Below the pieces are notes generated by a model. The model did not search any database and had not been told where the DNA came from. It was given only the letters and a program-made list of their open reading frames with translations. Source: Tranquillimonas rosea (GTDB lineage: Bacteria; Pseudomonadota; Alphaproteobacteria; Rhodobacterales; Rhodobacteraceae). From it: a stretch of 64,000 nucleotides of DNA. Below, piece by piece: positions 47,684-58,028 of this stretch. Location of the stretch: assembly GCF_900111315.1 (NCBI RefSeq), contig NZ_FOGU01000004.1, positions 326,606 through 390,605 on the forward strand. The letters run 5' to 3'. Position numbers and translations under genes: made by a program. Positions within the stretch are counted from its first letter, which is position 1; every line of letters begins with the position of its first letter.

Positions 47684-48100
47684 TCAGCGCCGGCGCAGCC
47701 GGATCACGACATCGACGGCCGAGATCTCGGCCCCCTCCGGCGCCTCGGGCAGCCGGCTGATCTCCAGCTCGTCCGCCGGCGCGTCGGTCAGGGTCGCGGT
47801 GTCTTCCCAGAAGAAGTGTGGGTGGTCGTCCATGCGGGTGTCGAAATAGCTCTTCGACCCGTCGACGGTCACTTCCTGCATCAGACCCGCGTCGCAGAAC
47901 GCCCTGAGCGTGTTGTAGACCGTCGCCAGCGACACGGTTTCGCCCGCCGAGCGGCTGGCCACGTGGAGGCTCTCTGCCGTCACGTGGCGGTTCTGTCCGT
48001 CGCCGACCAGCAGCGCCGCCAGCGACACGCGCTGTCGTGTCGGGCGCAGTTCGGCCCGCGCCAGCCATTCGGTCCCACGTTCGATCGCTTCCGGTGTCAT
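47684..48100 (-). CDS. irr: Fur-family iron response regulator Irr
   Basis: Irr (138 aa) is the alphaproteobacterial Fur paralogue that senses iron availability through haem and controls iron uptake and haem synthesis genes. Features: the winged-helix part with AELRPTRQRVSLAALLVGDG and ETVSLATVYNTLRAFCDAGL, then the Irr-typical DDHPHFFWED with the HXH metal/haem ligands. The usual Fur CXXC zinc motifs are missing, which separates it from Fur and Zur. It is divergent from fabA. A well-formed promoter lies at 48127-48155. Irr next to fabABI is an arrangement I know from Rhodobacterales. Confidence 0.9.
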   Translation of the reverse strand: MTPEAIERGTEWLARAELRPTRQRVSLAALLVGDGQNRHVTAESLHVASRSAGETVSLATVYNTLRAFCDAGLMQEVTVDGSKSYFDTRMDDHPHFFWEDTATLTDAPADELEISRLPEAPEGAEISAVDVVIRLRRR

Positions 48101-48126
48101 CGCTCGCCTTCTTGCCGCTGTCCCTG

Positions 48127-48155
48127 ATATAAATACGAAGAGGCCCGGTTTTCAA
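48127..48155 (-). promoter_or_regulatory. sigma-70-type promoter of irr
   Basis: On the minus strand TTGAAA (48155-48150) and TTATAT (48132-48127) are spaced by exactly 17 bases. The transcript would start near 48120, about 20 bases before the irr start codon. No clear iron-control palindrome is visible around it. Confidence 0.55.
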
Positions 48156-48255
48156 TCTCTTCCCCGCCGATCGCCGACAGCCGCACTTGCCAGTCGGCGC
48201 GCGCCGGTGCTAGGGATCGCCCGGATTAGGTTCAGGAAGGATCGACAACGCGCAG

Positions 48256-48765
48256 ATGGCCGATTATCCGACGCACTTCGACAAGGACGCGCTTCTCGCC
48301 TGTGCACGGGGCGAACTGTTCGGACCCGGCAATGCGCAGCTGCCCGAACCGCCGATGCTGATGATGGACCGGATCACCGATGTCAGCGGTGACCGGGGCG
48401 CAAACGGCAAGGGCCACATAGTAGCCGAGCTCGATATCGACCCCGAGTTGTGGTTCTTCGCCTGCCACTTCCCCGGCAACCCGGTGATGCCCGGCTGCCT
48501 GATGGTAGACGGGCTGTGGCAGCTGACCGGGTTCAACCTCGGCTGGCGCGGCTGGCAGGGCCAGGGTTTCGCCTTGGGGGCCGGAGAGGTGAAACTCTCG
48601 GGCATGGTGCGTCCCGACCGCACCCGCGTCACCTACCACGTGGATTTCACCCGCGTCATCGAGCGCCGCCTGAAGATGGGCGTCGCCGACGGGCGGGTCG
48701 AGGCCGACGGCGAGACCGTCTGCCAGATCAAGGACATGAAAGTCGGCCTCGCAACCGCCGGCTGA
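48256..48765 (+). CDS. fabA: 3-hydroxydecanoyl-ACP dehydratase/isomerase
   Basis: FabA (169 aa) dehydrates 3-hydroxydecanoyl-ACP and isomerises trans-2- to cis-3-decenoyl-ACP, opening the anaerobic route to unsaturated fatty acids. The catalytic histidine lies in [20 protein letters not shown], and the active-site aspartate in the [13 protein letters not shown] helix of the partner strand. Length is standard. It starts the fabA-fabB-fabI operon, with 28 bases to fabB. Divergent irr shares the 155-base control region. Confidence 0.97.
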   Translation: MADYPTHFDKDALLACARGELFGPGNAQLPEPPMLMMDRITDVSGDRGANGKGHIVAELDIDPELWFFACHFPGNPVMPGCLMVDGLWQLTGFNLGWRGWQGQGFALGAGEVKLSGMVRPDRTRVTYHVDFTRVIERRLKMGVADGRVEADGETVCQIKDMKVGLATAG

Positions 48766-48793
48766 TTTGAGCGTCGCAAGGGGGACTGCGCAT

Positions 48794-50023
48794 ATGCGCC
48801 GCGTCGTCGTCACCGGACTGGGAATCGTCTCGTCCATCGGAAACAACGCCCAAGAGGTCACGGCCGCGCTGAAGGCTGGCCAGTCTGGCATCTCCGCATC
48901 CGAGGAGATGGCGGAACACGGCTTCCGCAGCCGGGTCAGCGGCGCGCTCGACATCGACGTGACCGAGCATATCGACAAGCGCGCCCTGCGCTTCATGGGT
49001 CCGGGCGCCGCCTATGCCCATATCGCGATGCAGCAGGCGATCGCGGATTCCGGCCTCGACGAGGCCGAGATCTCGCACCCGCGCACCGGGCTTGTCGCGG
49101 GGTCGGGCGGGCCGTCCACCTCGAACCTGCTGGCCGCGCACCAGATCGTGCTGGAAAAGGGCTCGCCCAAGCGCGTCGGTCCGCTGATGGTGCCGCGGGG
49201 CATGTCCTCGACCGTCAGCGCGAACCTCTCGACCGCGTTCCGGATCAAGGGAATCAACTACTCGATCACCTCGGCCTGCTCTACCTCGCTGCACTGCATC
49301 GGCAACGCGGCCGAGCAGATCCAGATGGGCAAGCAGGACGTGATGTTCGCCGGCGGCGGAGAAGAGCTCGACTGGACGTTGTCGTGCCTGTTCGACGCGA
49401 TGGGCGCGATGTCCTCGAAGTACAACGACAGCCCCGAGAAGGCGTCCCGTGCGTTCGACGCCGGCCGCGACGGGTTCGTCATCTCGGGCGGCGGCGGGAT
49501 GGTGGTTCTCGAAGAGCTCGAGCGCGCGAAGGCCCGCGGCGCCACGATCTATGCCGAGGTCACGGGATATGCCGCGACGTCCGACGGGCATGACATGGTG
49601 GCGCCGTCAGGGGAAGGTGGCGAGCGGGCGATGAATCTTGCCCTGCAGACTCTACCCACCGACCGAAAGGTCGGGTATATCAACGCACACGGCACGTCGA
49701 CGCCCGTCGGCGACGTGGGCGAGGTCGAGGCCGTGCGCCGCGTCTTCGGTGAGGGCACCACGCCCCCCGTCAGCTCGACCAAGTCGATGACCGGTCACAG
49801 CCAGGGCGCCGCCGGGGCGCAGGAGGCGATCTACTGCCTGCTGATGCTGCGCGACGATTTCATCGCGCCGTCGATCAACGTGGAGACGCTCGACCCAGAG
49901 CTCGTGCCAGAGGAAATCGCCACCCAGCGGGTCGACGATGCCGGCCTCGACACGGTGATGACCAATTCCTTCGGCTTCGGCGGCACGAACGGCTCGATGC
50001 TGCTGAGCAGGTATCATGGATGA
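48794..50023 (+). CDS. fabB: 3-oxoacyl-ACP synthase I
   Basis: FabB (409 aa) elongates cis-3-decenoyl-ACP and other acyl-ACPs. The catalytic triad is Cys in [14 protein letters not shown], His in [11 protein letters not shown] and His in [11 protein letters not shown]. The protein matches the FabB (KAS I) type that accompanies FabA, and the gene sits between fabA and fabI. The ATG at 48794 has AAGGGGG upstream; an in-frame start nine codons earlier exists but is less well placed. Confidence 0.97.
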   Translation: MRRVVVTGLGIVSSIGNNAQEVTAALKAGQSGISASEEMAEHGFRSRVSGALDIDVTEHIDKRALRFMGPGAAYAHIAMQQAIADSGLDEAEISHPRTGLVAGSGGPSTSNLLAAHQIVLEKGSPKRVGPLMVPRGMSSTVSANLSTAFRIKGINYSITSACSTSLHCIGNAAEQIQMGKQDVMFAGGGEELDWTLSCLFDAMGAMSSKYNDSPEKASRAFDAGRDGFVISGGGGMVVLEELERAKARGATIYAEVTGYAATSDGHDMVAPSGEGGERAMNLALQTLPTDRKVGYINAHGTSTPVGDVGEVEAVRRVFGEGTTPPVSSTKSMTGHSQGAAGAQEAIYCLLMLRDDFIAPSINVETLDPELVPEEIATQRVDDAGLDTVMTNSFGFGGTNGSMLLSRYHG

Positions 50024-50029
50024 GTTCCG

Positions 50030-50818
50030 ATGGCTGACCTTCTGACCGGAAAACGCGGACTGATCATGGGGGTCGCGAACGACCGCTCGATCGCCTGGGG
50101 CATCGCCAGCGCGATGGCCGCGGAAGGTGCGGAACTGGCCTTCACCTATCAGAACGAGTCACTGCTGAAGCGGGTCAAGCCGCTGGCCGAAAGCGTTGGC
50201 TCCGACCTTCTCGTCGAGTGCGACGTGAGCGATGACGCGTCGATGGACGCGGCCTTTGCCAAGCTCGGCGAGGAATGGGGCAGGCTCGACTTCGTCGTCC
50301 ACGCCATCGCCTATTCCGACCGGTCCGAGCTTACGGGGCGTTTCATCAACACGACGCGGGCGAACTTCCGACATTCGCTGTCGATCAGCTGCTACAGCTT
50401 CATCGACGTCGCCCGCCGTGCATCGGAGCTGATGCCCGAGGGCGGCACGCTGCTGACGCTGACCTACCAGGGGTCGAACAAGGTCACGCCGTTCTACAAT
50501 GTCATGGGCGTGGCCAAGGCGGCGCTGGAAAGCTCGGTGCGCTATCTCGCGAACGATCTCGGCCCAGACGGCATCCGGGTGAACGCCATCTCGCCCGGCC
50601 CGATGAAGACCCTTGCCGGCGCCGCGATCGGGGGCGCCCGCAAGACGTTCAAGCACACCGACCTCAACGCACCGATGCGCCACAACGCGACGCTCGCGTC
50701 GGTTGGCGGCACGGCTGTCTACCTTGCCTCGGACCACGGCAACTGCACGACGGGCGAGATCATCCACGTCGACGGCGGCTACCACGTTTTGGGTATGCCC
50801 CAACCGGACAACATCTGA
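50030..50818 (+). CDS. fabI: enoyl-ACP reductase (NADH), FabI
   Basis: FabI (262 aa) reduces the enoyl-ACP double bond in the last step of each elongation cycle. It is a short-chain dehydrogenase with the FabI-type nucleotide loop GLIMGVANDRSIAWGIA and the catalytic pair Tyr-X6-Lys in YNVMGVAKAALES. The C-terminal GGYHVLGMPQPDNI is usual. It follows fabB by six bases and ends the operon; a GC-rich hairpin follows. Confidence 0.97.
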   Translation: MADLLTGKRGLIMGVANDRSIAWGIASAMAAEGAELAFTYQNESLLKRVKPLAESVGSDLLVECDVSDDASMDAAFAKLGEEWGRLDFVVHAIAYSDRSELTGRFINTTRANFRHSLSISCYSFIDVARRASELMPEGGTLLTLTYQGSNKVTPFYNVMGVAKAALESSVRYLANDLGPDGIRVNAISPGPMKTLAGAAIGGARKTFKHTDLNAPMRHNATLASVGGTAVYLASDHGNCTTGEIIHVDGGYHVLGMPQPDNI

Positions 50819-50839
50819 GTTTTACCGAGACTTATCCAC

Positions 50840-50860
50840 AGGCCGGCGACATTCCGGCCT
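50840..50860 (+). terminator. hairpin after fabI
   Basis: AGGCCGG (50840-50846) and CCGGCCT (50854-50860) form a 7-bp stem with a 7-base loop 21 bases behind the fabI stop. No T-run follows, so it is a weak candidate. Confidence 0.35.
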
Positions 50861-51338
50861 GCACGGTGTTGCGTCGGTGTGCCCGCCCTGCCCTCACCTT
50901 GCGGACCGACCGGCCCGAGACGGGCACGTGCGATGCGGCTGATCCGGCAGGCTGCAAATACTGAGTTTGGCCAATCCGCTCCGACAGGCGACGCACGTTG
51001 ACATCGGTCGCCGCCGGTCCCCCCGCCGCTCGCCGCGCCTCGCCCGGATATTGCGCCGGGCCTCGCATTTCACCACCCGCTTTCCGTGGCGTCGCGCGTT
51101 GTCCACACTCCTGCGCCATATACGCCTTTGGGCGTAGTCTCGGCGCGGCGTCTGCCGGCTCTGACGGCGACTCATCCACCGGCACGAGGCCGCGCCCGGG
51201 GCCTGGACCGCGCCGCGCCGTACCCTTGGCGTGCATCACCCCGAACGCTCCGGCCCGGATGATGCACAGCACCGCGCCACGCCTGCCTTTTCTCGCTCCG
51301 GAAAGCGGCAGACCGCTGATTTTGCACCGCTCCGGCCC
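50861..51338. other. long untranslated region upstream of mreB
   Basis: About 480 bases between fabI and the mreB promoter contain no coding frame I trust; the open frames present are rich in Arg, Gly and Pro and lack ribosome binding sites. A small inverted repeat, TACGCC-TTTG-GGCGTA (51121-51136), lies in an AT-richer spot. A small RNA or regulatory leader cannot be excluded, but nothing definite is visible. Confidence 0.4.
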
Positions 51339-52466
<1,128 letters not shown>

Positions 52467-52497
52467 CCGCCGCCGGACCTCGCGGCCGGAATGCGCG

Positions 52498-53418
52498 ATG
52501 CGAGGCAGCATGGCACGAGACAGGAACACCACCGAGACCTATGTCCGTCCCGTCAGGCGCGTCCTGGTGGGCACGGTCGTGATCTGCCTGCTCGCGATCT
52601 TCGTGCTCTGGCGGATCGACAGCCCGCGGGCCGAGCGTGTCCGCGCCGCGATCATCGACCGCGTCGTGCCCTCGTTCGACTGGGCGCTGATGCCGGTCAC
52701 CAAGGTCGCGGACATGGTCGGCGACTTCCAGAGCTATGCCCGCATCTACGAGCAGAACCAGGAGCTGCGGCGCGAACTTCAGCAGATGAAGGCGTGGAAG
52801 GAAGCCGCGCTCCAGCTCGAACAGGAGAACGCCAAGCTCCTGGACCTCAACAACGTGCGTCTCGACCCTTCGCTCACCTACGTGACCGGCGTGGTCCTGG
52901 CCGACTCGGGCTCGCCCTTCCGGCAGTCGGTCCTGCTCAACGTCGGCAGCCGCGACGGCATCCGCGACGGCTGGGCCACGACCGACGGGCTGGGTCTCGT
53001 GGGCCGGATCTCGGGCGTGGGACGCAATTCCTCGCGGGTGATCCTGCTGACCGACAGCAACAGCCGGATCCCCGTGATGATCCAGCCCTCGGGACAGCGT
53101 GCGATCCTGGCCGGCGACAATTCCCCGCAGCCGCCACTCGACTTCCTGGAATCCCCCGAGGCGCTGCGCCCCGGCGACAGGGTCGTCAGCTCGGGCGACG
53201 GCAAGGTGTTTCCCGCCGGGCTGCTGGTCGGACAGGTGGTGATCGGTCCCGACCGCCGACCGCGCGTCCGCCTTGCCGCGGATTACGAGCGGCTGGAGTT
53301 CCTGCGCGTGCTGCGCTCGCCCGAGAAGGAGCGGATCGAGGATGCCGGCGGGCTCGTGGCCCCGACCATGCCCCCCGGTCCCGCCGAGATGGCGGCCGAG
53401 GAGGGCACCGATGGGTGA
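52498..53418 (+). CDS. mreC: rod shape-determining protein MreC
   Basis: MreC (306 aa) is a periplasmic scaffold of the elongasome, anchored by one helix (about residues 23-40). A coiled coil follows (YEQNQELRRELQQMKAWKEA), then the beta-barrel domains with VLLNVGSRDGIRDGWATTD, and a Pro/Glu-rich tail. ATG 52498 and ATG 52510 are both possible. Its end overlaps the mreD start by eight bases, as expected in a coupled operon. Confidence 0.95.
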   Translation: MRGSMARDRNTTETYVRPVRRVLVGTVVICLLAIFVLWRIDSPRAERVRAAIIDRVVPSFDWALMPVTKVADMVGDFQSYARIYEQNQELRRELQQMKAWKEAALQLEQENAKLLDLNNVRLDPSLTYVTGVVLADSGSPFRQSVLLNVGSRDGIRDGWATTDGLGLVGRISGVGRNSSRVILLTDSNSRIPVMIQPSGQRAILAGDNSPQPPLDFLESPEALRPGDRVVSSGDGKVFPAGLLVGQVVIGPDRRPRVRLAADYERLEFLRVLRSPEKERIEDAGGLVAPTMPPGPAEMAAEEGTDG

Positions 53419-53950
53419 CGCCGTCTCGACCCAGCGCCTGGTCTACCAGTGCCTGTTCGCCGCGGTCGCGGCGCTACTGATCTTCGTGCAGATTCTTCCC
53501 TTCCGCATCGGCGCGCGCAACGTGCCCGGCCCCGACCTGATCGTTCTGCTGTGTTTCGCCTGGGTGCTGCGCCGCCCCGACTACGTGCCGATGCTGCTGG
53601 TCGCCGCCGTCGTCTTTGCCGCCGACCTGCTGCTGCTGCGTCCGCCGGGGCTATGGGCTGCGCTGACGGTGCTGGGCCTTGAATTCCTGCGCTCGCGCGA
53701 GCAGTTCTCGAGGGACCTTCCGTTTCTCCTGGAATGGGCGATGGTCGCCGGCGTGCTCGCCGCGATGACGCTTGCCCGCAGTCTGTTGATGGCCATAGCC
53801 TTTCTCGATCAGCCGCCAATCATGCTGTATGTCATGCAGATGACCGTCTCGATCCTCAGCTACCCCATCGCGGTGCTCGTCTCGCGCCACGTGCTTGGCG
53901 TGGGAAAGGTCGCACCGGGTGAAGTCGACGCGTTGGGACACCGCCTATGA
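53411..53950 (+). CDS. mreD: rod shape-determining protein MreD
   Basis: MreD (179 aa) is a small multi-spanning inner-membrane protein of the elongasome. About five hydrophobic helices are visible (for example VYQCLFAAVAALLIFVQILP). Sequence conservation is low in this family; position between mreC and the PBP2 gene and the LRRPDYVP motif support the call. It overlaps mreC by eight bases and mrdA by four. Confidence 0.9.
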   Translation: MGDAVSTQRLVYQCLFAAVAALLIFVQILPFRIGARNVPGPDLIVLLCFAWVLRRPDYVPMLLVAAVVFAADLLLLRPPGLWAALTVLGLEFLRSREQFSRDLPFLLEWAMVAGVLAAMTLARSLLMAIAFLDQPPIMLYVMQMTVSILSYPIAVLVSRHVLGVGKVAPGEVDALGHRL

Positions 53951-55866
53951 AGCGCTCGCCAAAGGATACCGCCACCTCGGCCCGCCGCATCGGCCGCCGC
54001 GCGCTTGTCGTGGGCGGCCTTCAGGCCGGTGTGGTCGGCATGCTGGGCTGGCGCATGCGGCAGATGCAGGTGGAACAGGCCGACCAGTTCCGCCTGCTCG
54101 CCGAAGAGAACCGCATCAACATGCGGCTCATCGCCCCTGCCCGCGGGCTCATCTACGACCGCAACGGTCGCATCTTGGCGGAGAACGCGCAGAACTACCG
54201 CATCGTGATCGTCCGCGAGGATGCCGGCGACGTCGACCAGACCATCGCCAAGCTCAAGCAGCTGATCTATCTCGACGAGGGCGAGCTCGAGCGCGCCCTG
54301 CGTGAGATGGAGCGGCGCAGCCCCTTCGTGCCGGTGACGCTTTCGGACCAGCGCGCCTGGGACGACATCGCGACCGTCGCGGTCAACGCCCCCGCCCTGC
54401 CCGGCATCACGCCCGATGTCGGCCTGACGCGCAACTATCCCCTGGGCCCCGACTTCGCCCACGTGGTCGGCTATGTCGGCCCCGTCAGCGACTATGACCT
54501 CGAGAAGAACCCCGATCCCGACCCCCTCTTGCAGATCCCGAAGTTCCAGATCGGCAAGACCGGCGTCGAGGCCAAGCAGGAACACCGCTTGCGCGGCGAG
54601 GCCGGCAGCAAGCGGATCGAGGTGAACGCCGCCGGCCGCGTCATGCGCGAGCTCGGCCGCGACGAGGGCATCCCCGGCGCCGACCTGCAGCTGACCGTCG
54701 ACCAGGGGCTGCAGAACTTCGTCCAGGCCCGCCTGGAGCTTGGTCTCTCGGCGTCGGCGGTAGTGATGAACCCGCAGAACGGCGACCTGCTGGCCATCGG
54801 CTCGGCGCCCTCCTTCGATCCGAACAAGTTCGTGCGCGGCATCTCCAGCGCCGATTACGGCGAGCTGACCGGCAACAAGTACCGGCCGCTCGCCAACAAG
54901 GCGGTCCAGGGCGCGTATCCGCCGGGCTCCACCTTCAAGATGATGGTCACGATGGCCGCACTCGAAGCCGGCGAAATCCGCCCCGACGAGACGATCTGGT
55001 GCGGCGGCTACACCAAGCTCGGGCGCCGTCGCTTTCATTGCTGGAAACGCGGCGGGCACGGCCACGTCAACCTCAAGGAAAGCCTGCAGCAGAGCTGCGA
55101 CGTCTACTATTACGAACTCGCGCAGCGGGTGGGCATCGACAGGATCGCCGAGACCGCGCGAAAGTTCGGCTTCGGCCAGCACTTCGACCTGCCGATGTCG
55201 GCGGTGTCCTCGGGCGTGATGCCCGACAAGAATTGGAAGATGGAAAGCTATGGCCAGTCGTGGCGGGTGGGCGACTCGCTCAACGCCGCCATCGGCCAGG
55301 GCTACGTGCTGGCCACGCCGCTGCAATTGGCCGTCATGTGCGCCCGCCTGTCCACCGGCACCGCGATCGAGCCGCGCCTGATCAAGTCCGTCGACGGGGT
55401 CGAGACCGAGATCCGCGGCGGCGAACCGCTGGGCTTCGACCAGGCCAACCTCGATCTCGTGCGCGGCGGCATGTACGCCGTCTCGAACACGCTCCGGGGC
55501 ACCGGCTACCGCTCGCGGATCGATGTCGACGGCAAGCTCATGGCGGGCAAGAGCGGTACCAGCCAGGTCCGCAGCGTCGTCGTCCGCAACGAGGACGTCC
55601 CCTGGGAAGAGCGCGACCACGCCCTCTTCGTCTGCTACGCCCCGTACGAGGCCCCCGAGGTCGCCGTGGGCGTCGTCGTGGAACACGGCGGCGGCGGCTC
55701 GTCGGCGGCGGCCCCGGTGGCCCGCGACATCCTGCTCTATGCCCTGCACGGCGGGCTGCCCCCGCTCGAATCCTACCCGTCCTCGCAGCGCCAGATGATC
55801 AAGGAACTGCACGACAAGCTGCCGCTCCGCCGCGAGATGGCCGGCCCGGAGCGCTCGCGCGCATGA
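53947..55866 (+). CDS. mrdA: penicillin-binding protein 2 (transpeptidase)
   Basis: PBP2 (639 aa) is the class B transpeptidase of lateral wall growth. One N-terminal anchor (about residues 17-35), the pedestal domain with LIAPARGLIYDRNGRILAEN, and the transpeptidase domain with active serine and lysine in YPPGSTFKMMVT, the second motif in SCDVYYYELA, and KSGTSQV. It shares ATGA-type overlaps with mreD and rodA. Length fits the family. Confidence 0.97.
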   Translation: MKRSPKDTATSARRIGRRALVVGGLQAGVVGMLGWRMRQMQVEQADQFRLLAEENRINMRLIAPARGLIYDRNGRILAENAQNYRIVIVREDAGDVDQTIAKLKQLIYLDEGELERALREMERRSPFVPVTLSDQRAWDDIATVAVNAPALPGITPDVGLTRNYPLGPDFAHVVGYVGPVSDYDLEKNPDPDPLLQIPKFQIGKTGVEAKQEHRLRGEAGSKRIEVNAAGRVMRELGRDEGIPGADLQLTVDQGLQNFVQARLELGLSASAVVMNPQNGDLLAIGSAPSFDPNKFVRGISSADYGELTGNKYRPLANKAVQGAYPPGSTFKMMVTMAALEAGEIRPDETIWCGGYTKLGRRRFHCWKRGGHGHVNLKESLQQSCDVYYYELAQRVGIDRIAETARKFGFGQHFDLPMSAVSSGVMPDKNWKMESYGQSWRVGDSLNAAIGQGYVLATPLQLAVMCARLSTGTAIEPRLIKSVDGVETEIRGGEPLGFDQANLDLVRGGMYAVSNTLRGTGYRSRIDVDGKLMAGKSGTSQVRSVVVRNEDVPWEERDHALFVCYAPYEAPEVAVGVVVEHGGGGSSAAAPVARDILLYALHGGLPPLESYPSSQRQMIKELHDKLPLRREMAGPERSRA

Positions 55867-57008
55867 GCTACCTCGAATACAACGTCAAGACGGTCCCGGC
55901 CGGCTTTCGCAAGGTCCTCTATCTCAACTGGCCGCTCGTGATCCTGCTGACGGCGGTGGCGTCGGTCGGTTTCCTGATGCTCTACTCGGTGGCCGGCGGC
56001 GACATATCGCAATGGGCCGAACCGCAGATGAAGCGCTTCGCCCTGGGCCTGGCGCTGATGTTCGCCGTGGCGATGGTGCCGATCTGGTTCTGGCGCAACA
56101 TGGCCGGCCTGGCCTACACGATCTCGCTGCTGCTGCTCGTATATGTCGAGTTCTTCGGCGTCACGGGCATGGGCGCTCAGCGCTGGATCGACCTTGGCTT
56201 CATGCGCCTGCAGCCCTCCGAGCTGATGAAGATCACGCTGGTGATGATCCTCGCCGCCTACTACGACTGGCTCGACGTCAAGAAGACCTCGCGCCCGCTT
56301 TGGGTGCTGGTGCCGCTGATCCTGATCATGATGCCGACGTTCCTCGTGCTGAACCAGCCCGACCTCGGCACCGCGATCCTGCTGGTCGCCGGCGGCGGCG
56401 CGATGATGTTCCTCGCCGGCGTCTCGCTGTGGTACTTCGCGGTGGTGATCGCCGGCGGCATCGGCCTCGTCAGCGCGGTCTTCAGCTCGCGCGGGACCGA
56501 CTGGCAGCTTCTCAAGGACTACCAGTTCCGCCGCATCGACACCTTCCTCGACCCCGCCTCCGATCCGCTCGGCGCGGGCTATCACATCACCCAGTCCAAG
56601 ATCGCGCTCGGCTCGGGCGGCTGGACGGGCCGCGGCTTCATGCAGGGCACCCAGAGCCGTCTAAACTTCCTGCCCGAAAAGCACACCGACTTCATCTTCA
56701 CCACGCTGGCCGAGGAATTCGGCTTCGTCGGCGCCGTCTCGCTCCTGTCGCTCTACGCACTGATCGTGATCTTCTGCATCGTCTCGGCGGTCAACAACCG
56801 CGACCGCTTCGGGTCGCTGCTGACGCTGGGGATCGGTGCCACCTTCTTTCTCTTCTTCGCCGTCAACATGTCGATGGTGATGGGCCTCGCCCCGGTCGTG
56901 GGCGTGCCGCTGCCGCTGGTCAGTTACGGCGGTTCGGCGATGATCGTGCTGATGGGCGCGTTCGGGCTCGCACAATCGGCACATGTCCACAGACCGAGAG
57001 GCCGATGA
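55863..57008 (+). CDS. rodA: peptidoglycan glycosyltransferase RodA
   Basis: RodA (381 aa) is a SEDS-family polymerase that works with PBP2. About ten membrane helices; SEDS landmarks are GAQRWIDLGFMRLQPSELMK, the loop with LPEKHTDFIFTTLAEEFGF, which includes the catalytic aspartate region, and GVPLPLVSYGGSAM. It overlaps mrdA by four bases (ATGA), and the next gene overlaps its end in the same way. Confidence 0.97.
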   Translation: MSYLEYNVKTVPAGFRKVLYLNWPLVILLTAVASVGFLMLYSVAGGDISQWAEPQMKRFALGLALMFAVAMVPIWFWRNMAGLAYTISLLLLVYVEFFGVTGMGAQRWIDLGFMRLQPSELMKITLVMILAAYYDWLDVKKTSRPLWVLVPLILIMMPTFLVLNQPDLGTAILLVAGGGAMMFLAGVSLWYFAVVIAGGIGLVSAVFSSRGTDWQLLKDYQFRRIDTFLDPASDPLGAGYHITQSKIALGSGGWTGRGFMQGTQSRLNFLPEKHTDFIFTTLAEEFGFVGAVSLLSLYALIVIFCIVSAVNNRDRFGSLLTLGIGATFFLFFAVNMSMVMGLAPVVGVPLPLVSYGGSAMIVLMGAFGLAQSAHVHRPRGR

Positions 57009-57937
57009 CCACAACCCTGCTCTTCGCATCCCCGCCGCTCTGGCCCGCCTACGAGGCCCCCCTTCGCCGCGCCCTGGACGAGGCCGGGCTCGGCGACGCC
57101 GCGCTCGTCACCGAGGCCGAACCCGAGGCGGTCGACTACATCATCTACGCGCCGAATTCCGACGTGAAGGATTTCTCCGTCTTCCCCAACCTCAAGGCCG
57201 TGCTGAACCTCTGGGCCGGCGTCGAGGGCGTTGTCGGGAACGAGACGCTGACCGTCCCGCTCACGCGGATGGTCGACAGCGGCCTGACCGAGGGCATGGT
57301 CGAATGGGTGACGGGCCACGTTCTGCGCCACCACCTCGGGATCGACGCCAACCTCGCCGCGCAGGACGGCACGTGGTCCAAGTCCGTCCCGCCGCTCGCC
57401 CGCGACCGCGCGGTCGGCGTCCTCGGCCTCGGGCAACTCGGCGCGGCCTGCGCCCGTGCGCTCGCCGGGCTGAACTTCGACGTCGCCGGATGGAGCCGCA
57501 GCCCCAAGACCATCGACGGGATCGCATGCCATCACGGCGACAGCGGGCTCGACGCCGTCCTCGCCCGGTCCGAGATCCTCGTCCTGCTCCTGCCGCTCAC
57601 CGACGAGACCGACAGCCTGATGAACGCGGCGCGCCTGTCGCGCCTGCCGCAGGGGGCCGTCCTCGTCAATCCGGGCCGTGGGCAGCTGATTGACGACGCG
57701 GCCCTGATCGACGCGCTCGACGGCGGACGCCTCGCCCACGCGACGCTCGATGTCTTCCGCACCGAGCCCCTGCCGCCCGAGCACCAGTTCTGGGCGCACC
57801 CGAAGGTGACCGTCACCCCCCACATCGCGTCCGAGACCCGCCCCGCCAGCGCCAGCCGGGCCATCGCAGCAAATATCGCGCGCGCCGAACGCGGTGAGCC
57901 ACTCCATCATGTCGTGGACCGCGACGCGGGATACTGA
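57005..57937 (+). CDS. ghrA: glyoxylate/hydroxypyruvate reductase A
   Basis: A 310-residue D-2-hydroxyacid dehydrogenase, closest to GhrA, which reduces glyoxylate and hydroxypyruvate with NADPH. The Rossmann motif is VGVLGLGQLGAACARAL; the catalytic arginine lies in VNPGRGQLIDD, the glutamate in FRTEPLPPEHQFW and the histidine in VTPHIASETRP. It is coupled to rodA by a 4-base overlap, although its function is unrelated to cell shape; co-transcription may be incidental. Repeat copy D starts five bases after its stop. Confidence 0.9.
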   Translation: MTTTLLFASPPLWPAYEAPLRRALDEAGLGDAALVTEAEPEAVDYIIYAPNSDVKDFSVFPNLKAVLNLWAGVEGVVGNETLTVPLTRMVDSGLTEGMVEWVTGHVLRHHLGIDANLAAQDGTWSKSVPPLARDRAVGVLGLGQLGAACARALAGLNFDVAGWSRSPKTIDGIACHHGDSGLDAVLARSEILVLLLPLTDETDSLMNAARLSRLPQGAVLVNPGRGQLIDDAALIDALDGGRLAHATLDVFRTEPLPPEHQFWAHPKVTVTPHIASETRPASASRAIAANIARAERGEPLHHVVDRDAGY

Positions 57938-57942
57938 CACCG

Positions 57943-57975
57943 CTTCTTCTGTCCGGAAATATCCCCGCCGGAGGC
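57943..57975 (+). repeat. dispersed intergenic repeat, copy D (shortened)
   Basis: CTTCTTCTGTCCGGAAATAT followed by CCCCGCCGGAGGC starts five bases behind the ghrA stop. It keeps the conserved first half of the repeat; the downstream GC-rich part does not form the clear double hairpin of copies A and C. Confidence 0.6.
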
Positions 57976-58028
57976 ACCGCGGCGCCCGGAGGGCGGCGCA
58001 AACATCATGTGCGCCGCCAGGCGCGCGC

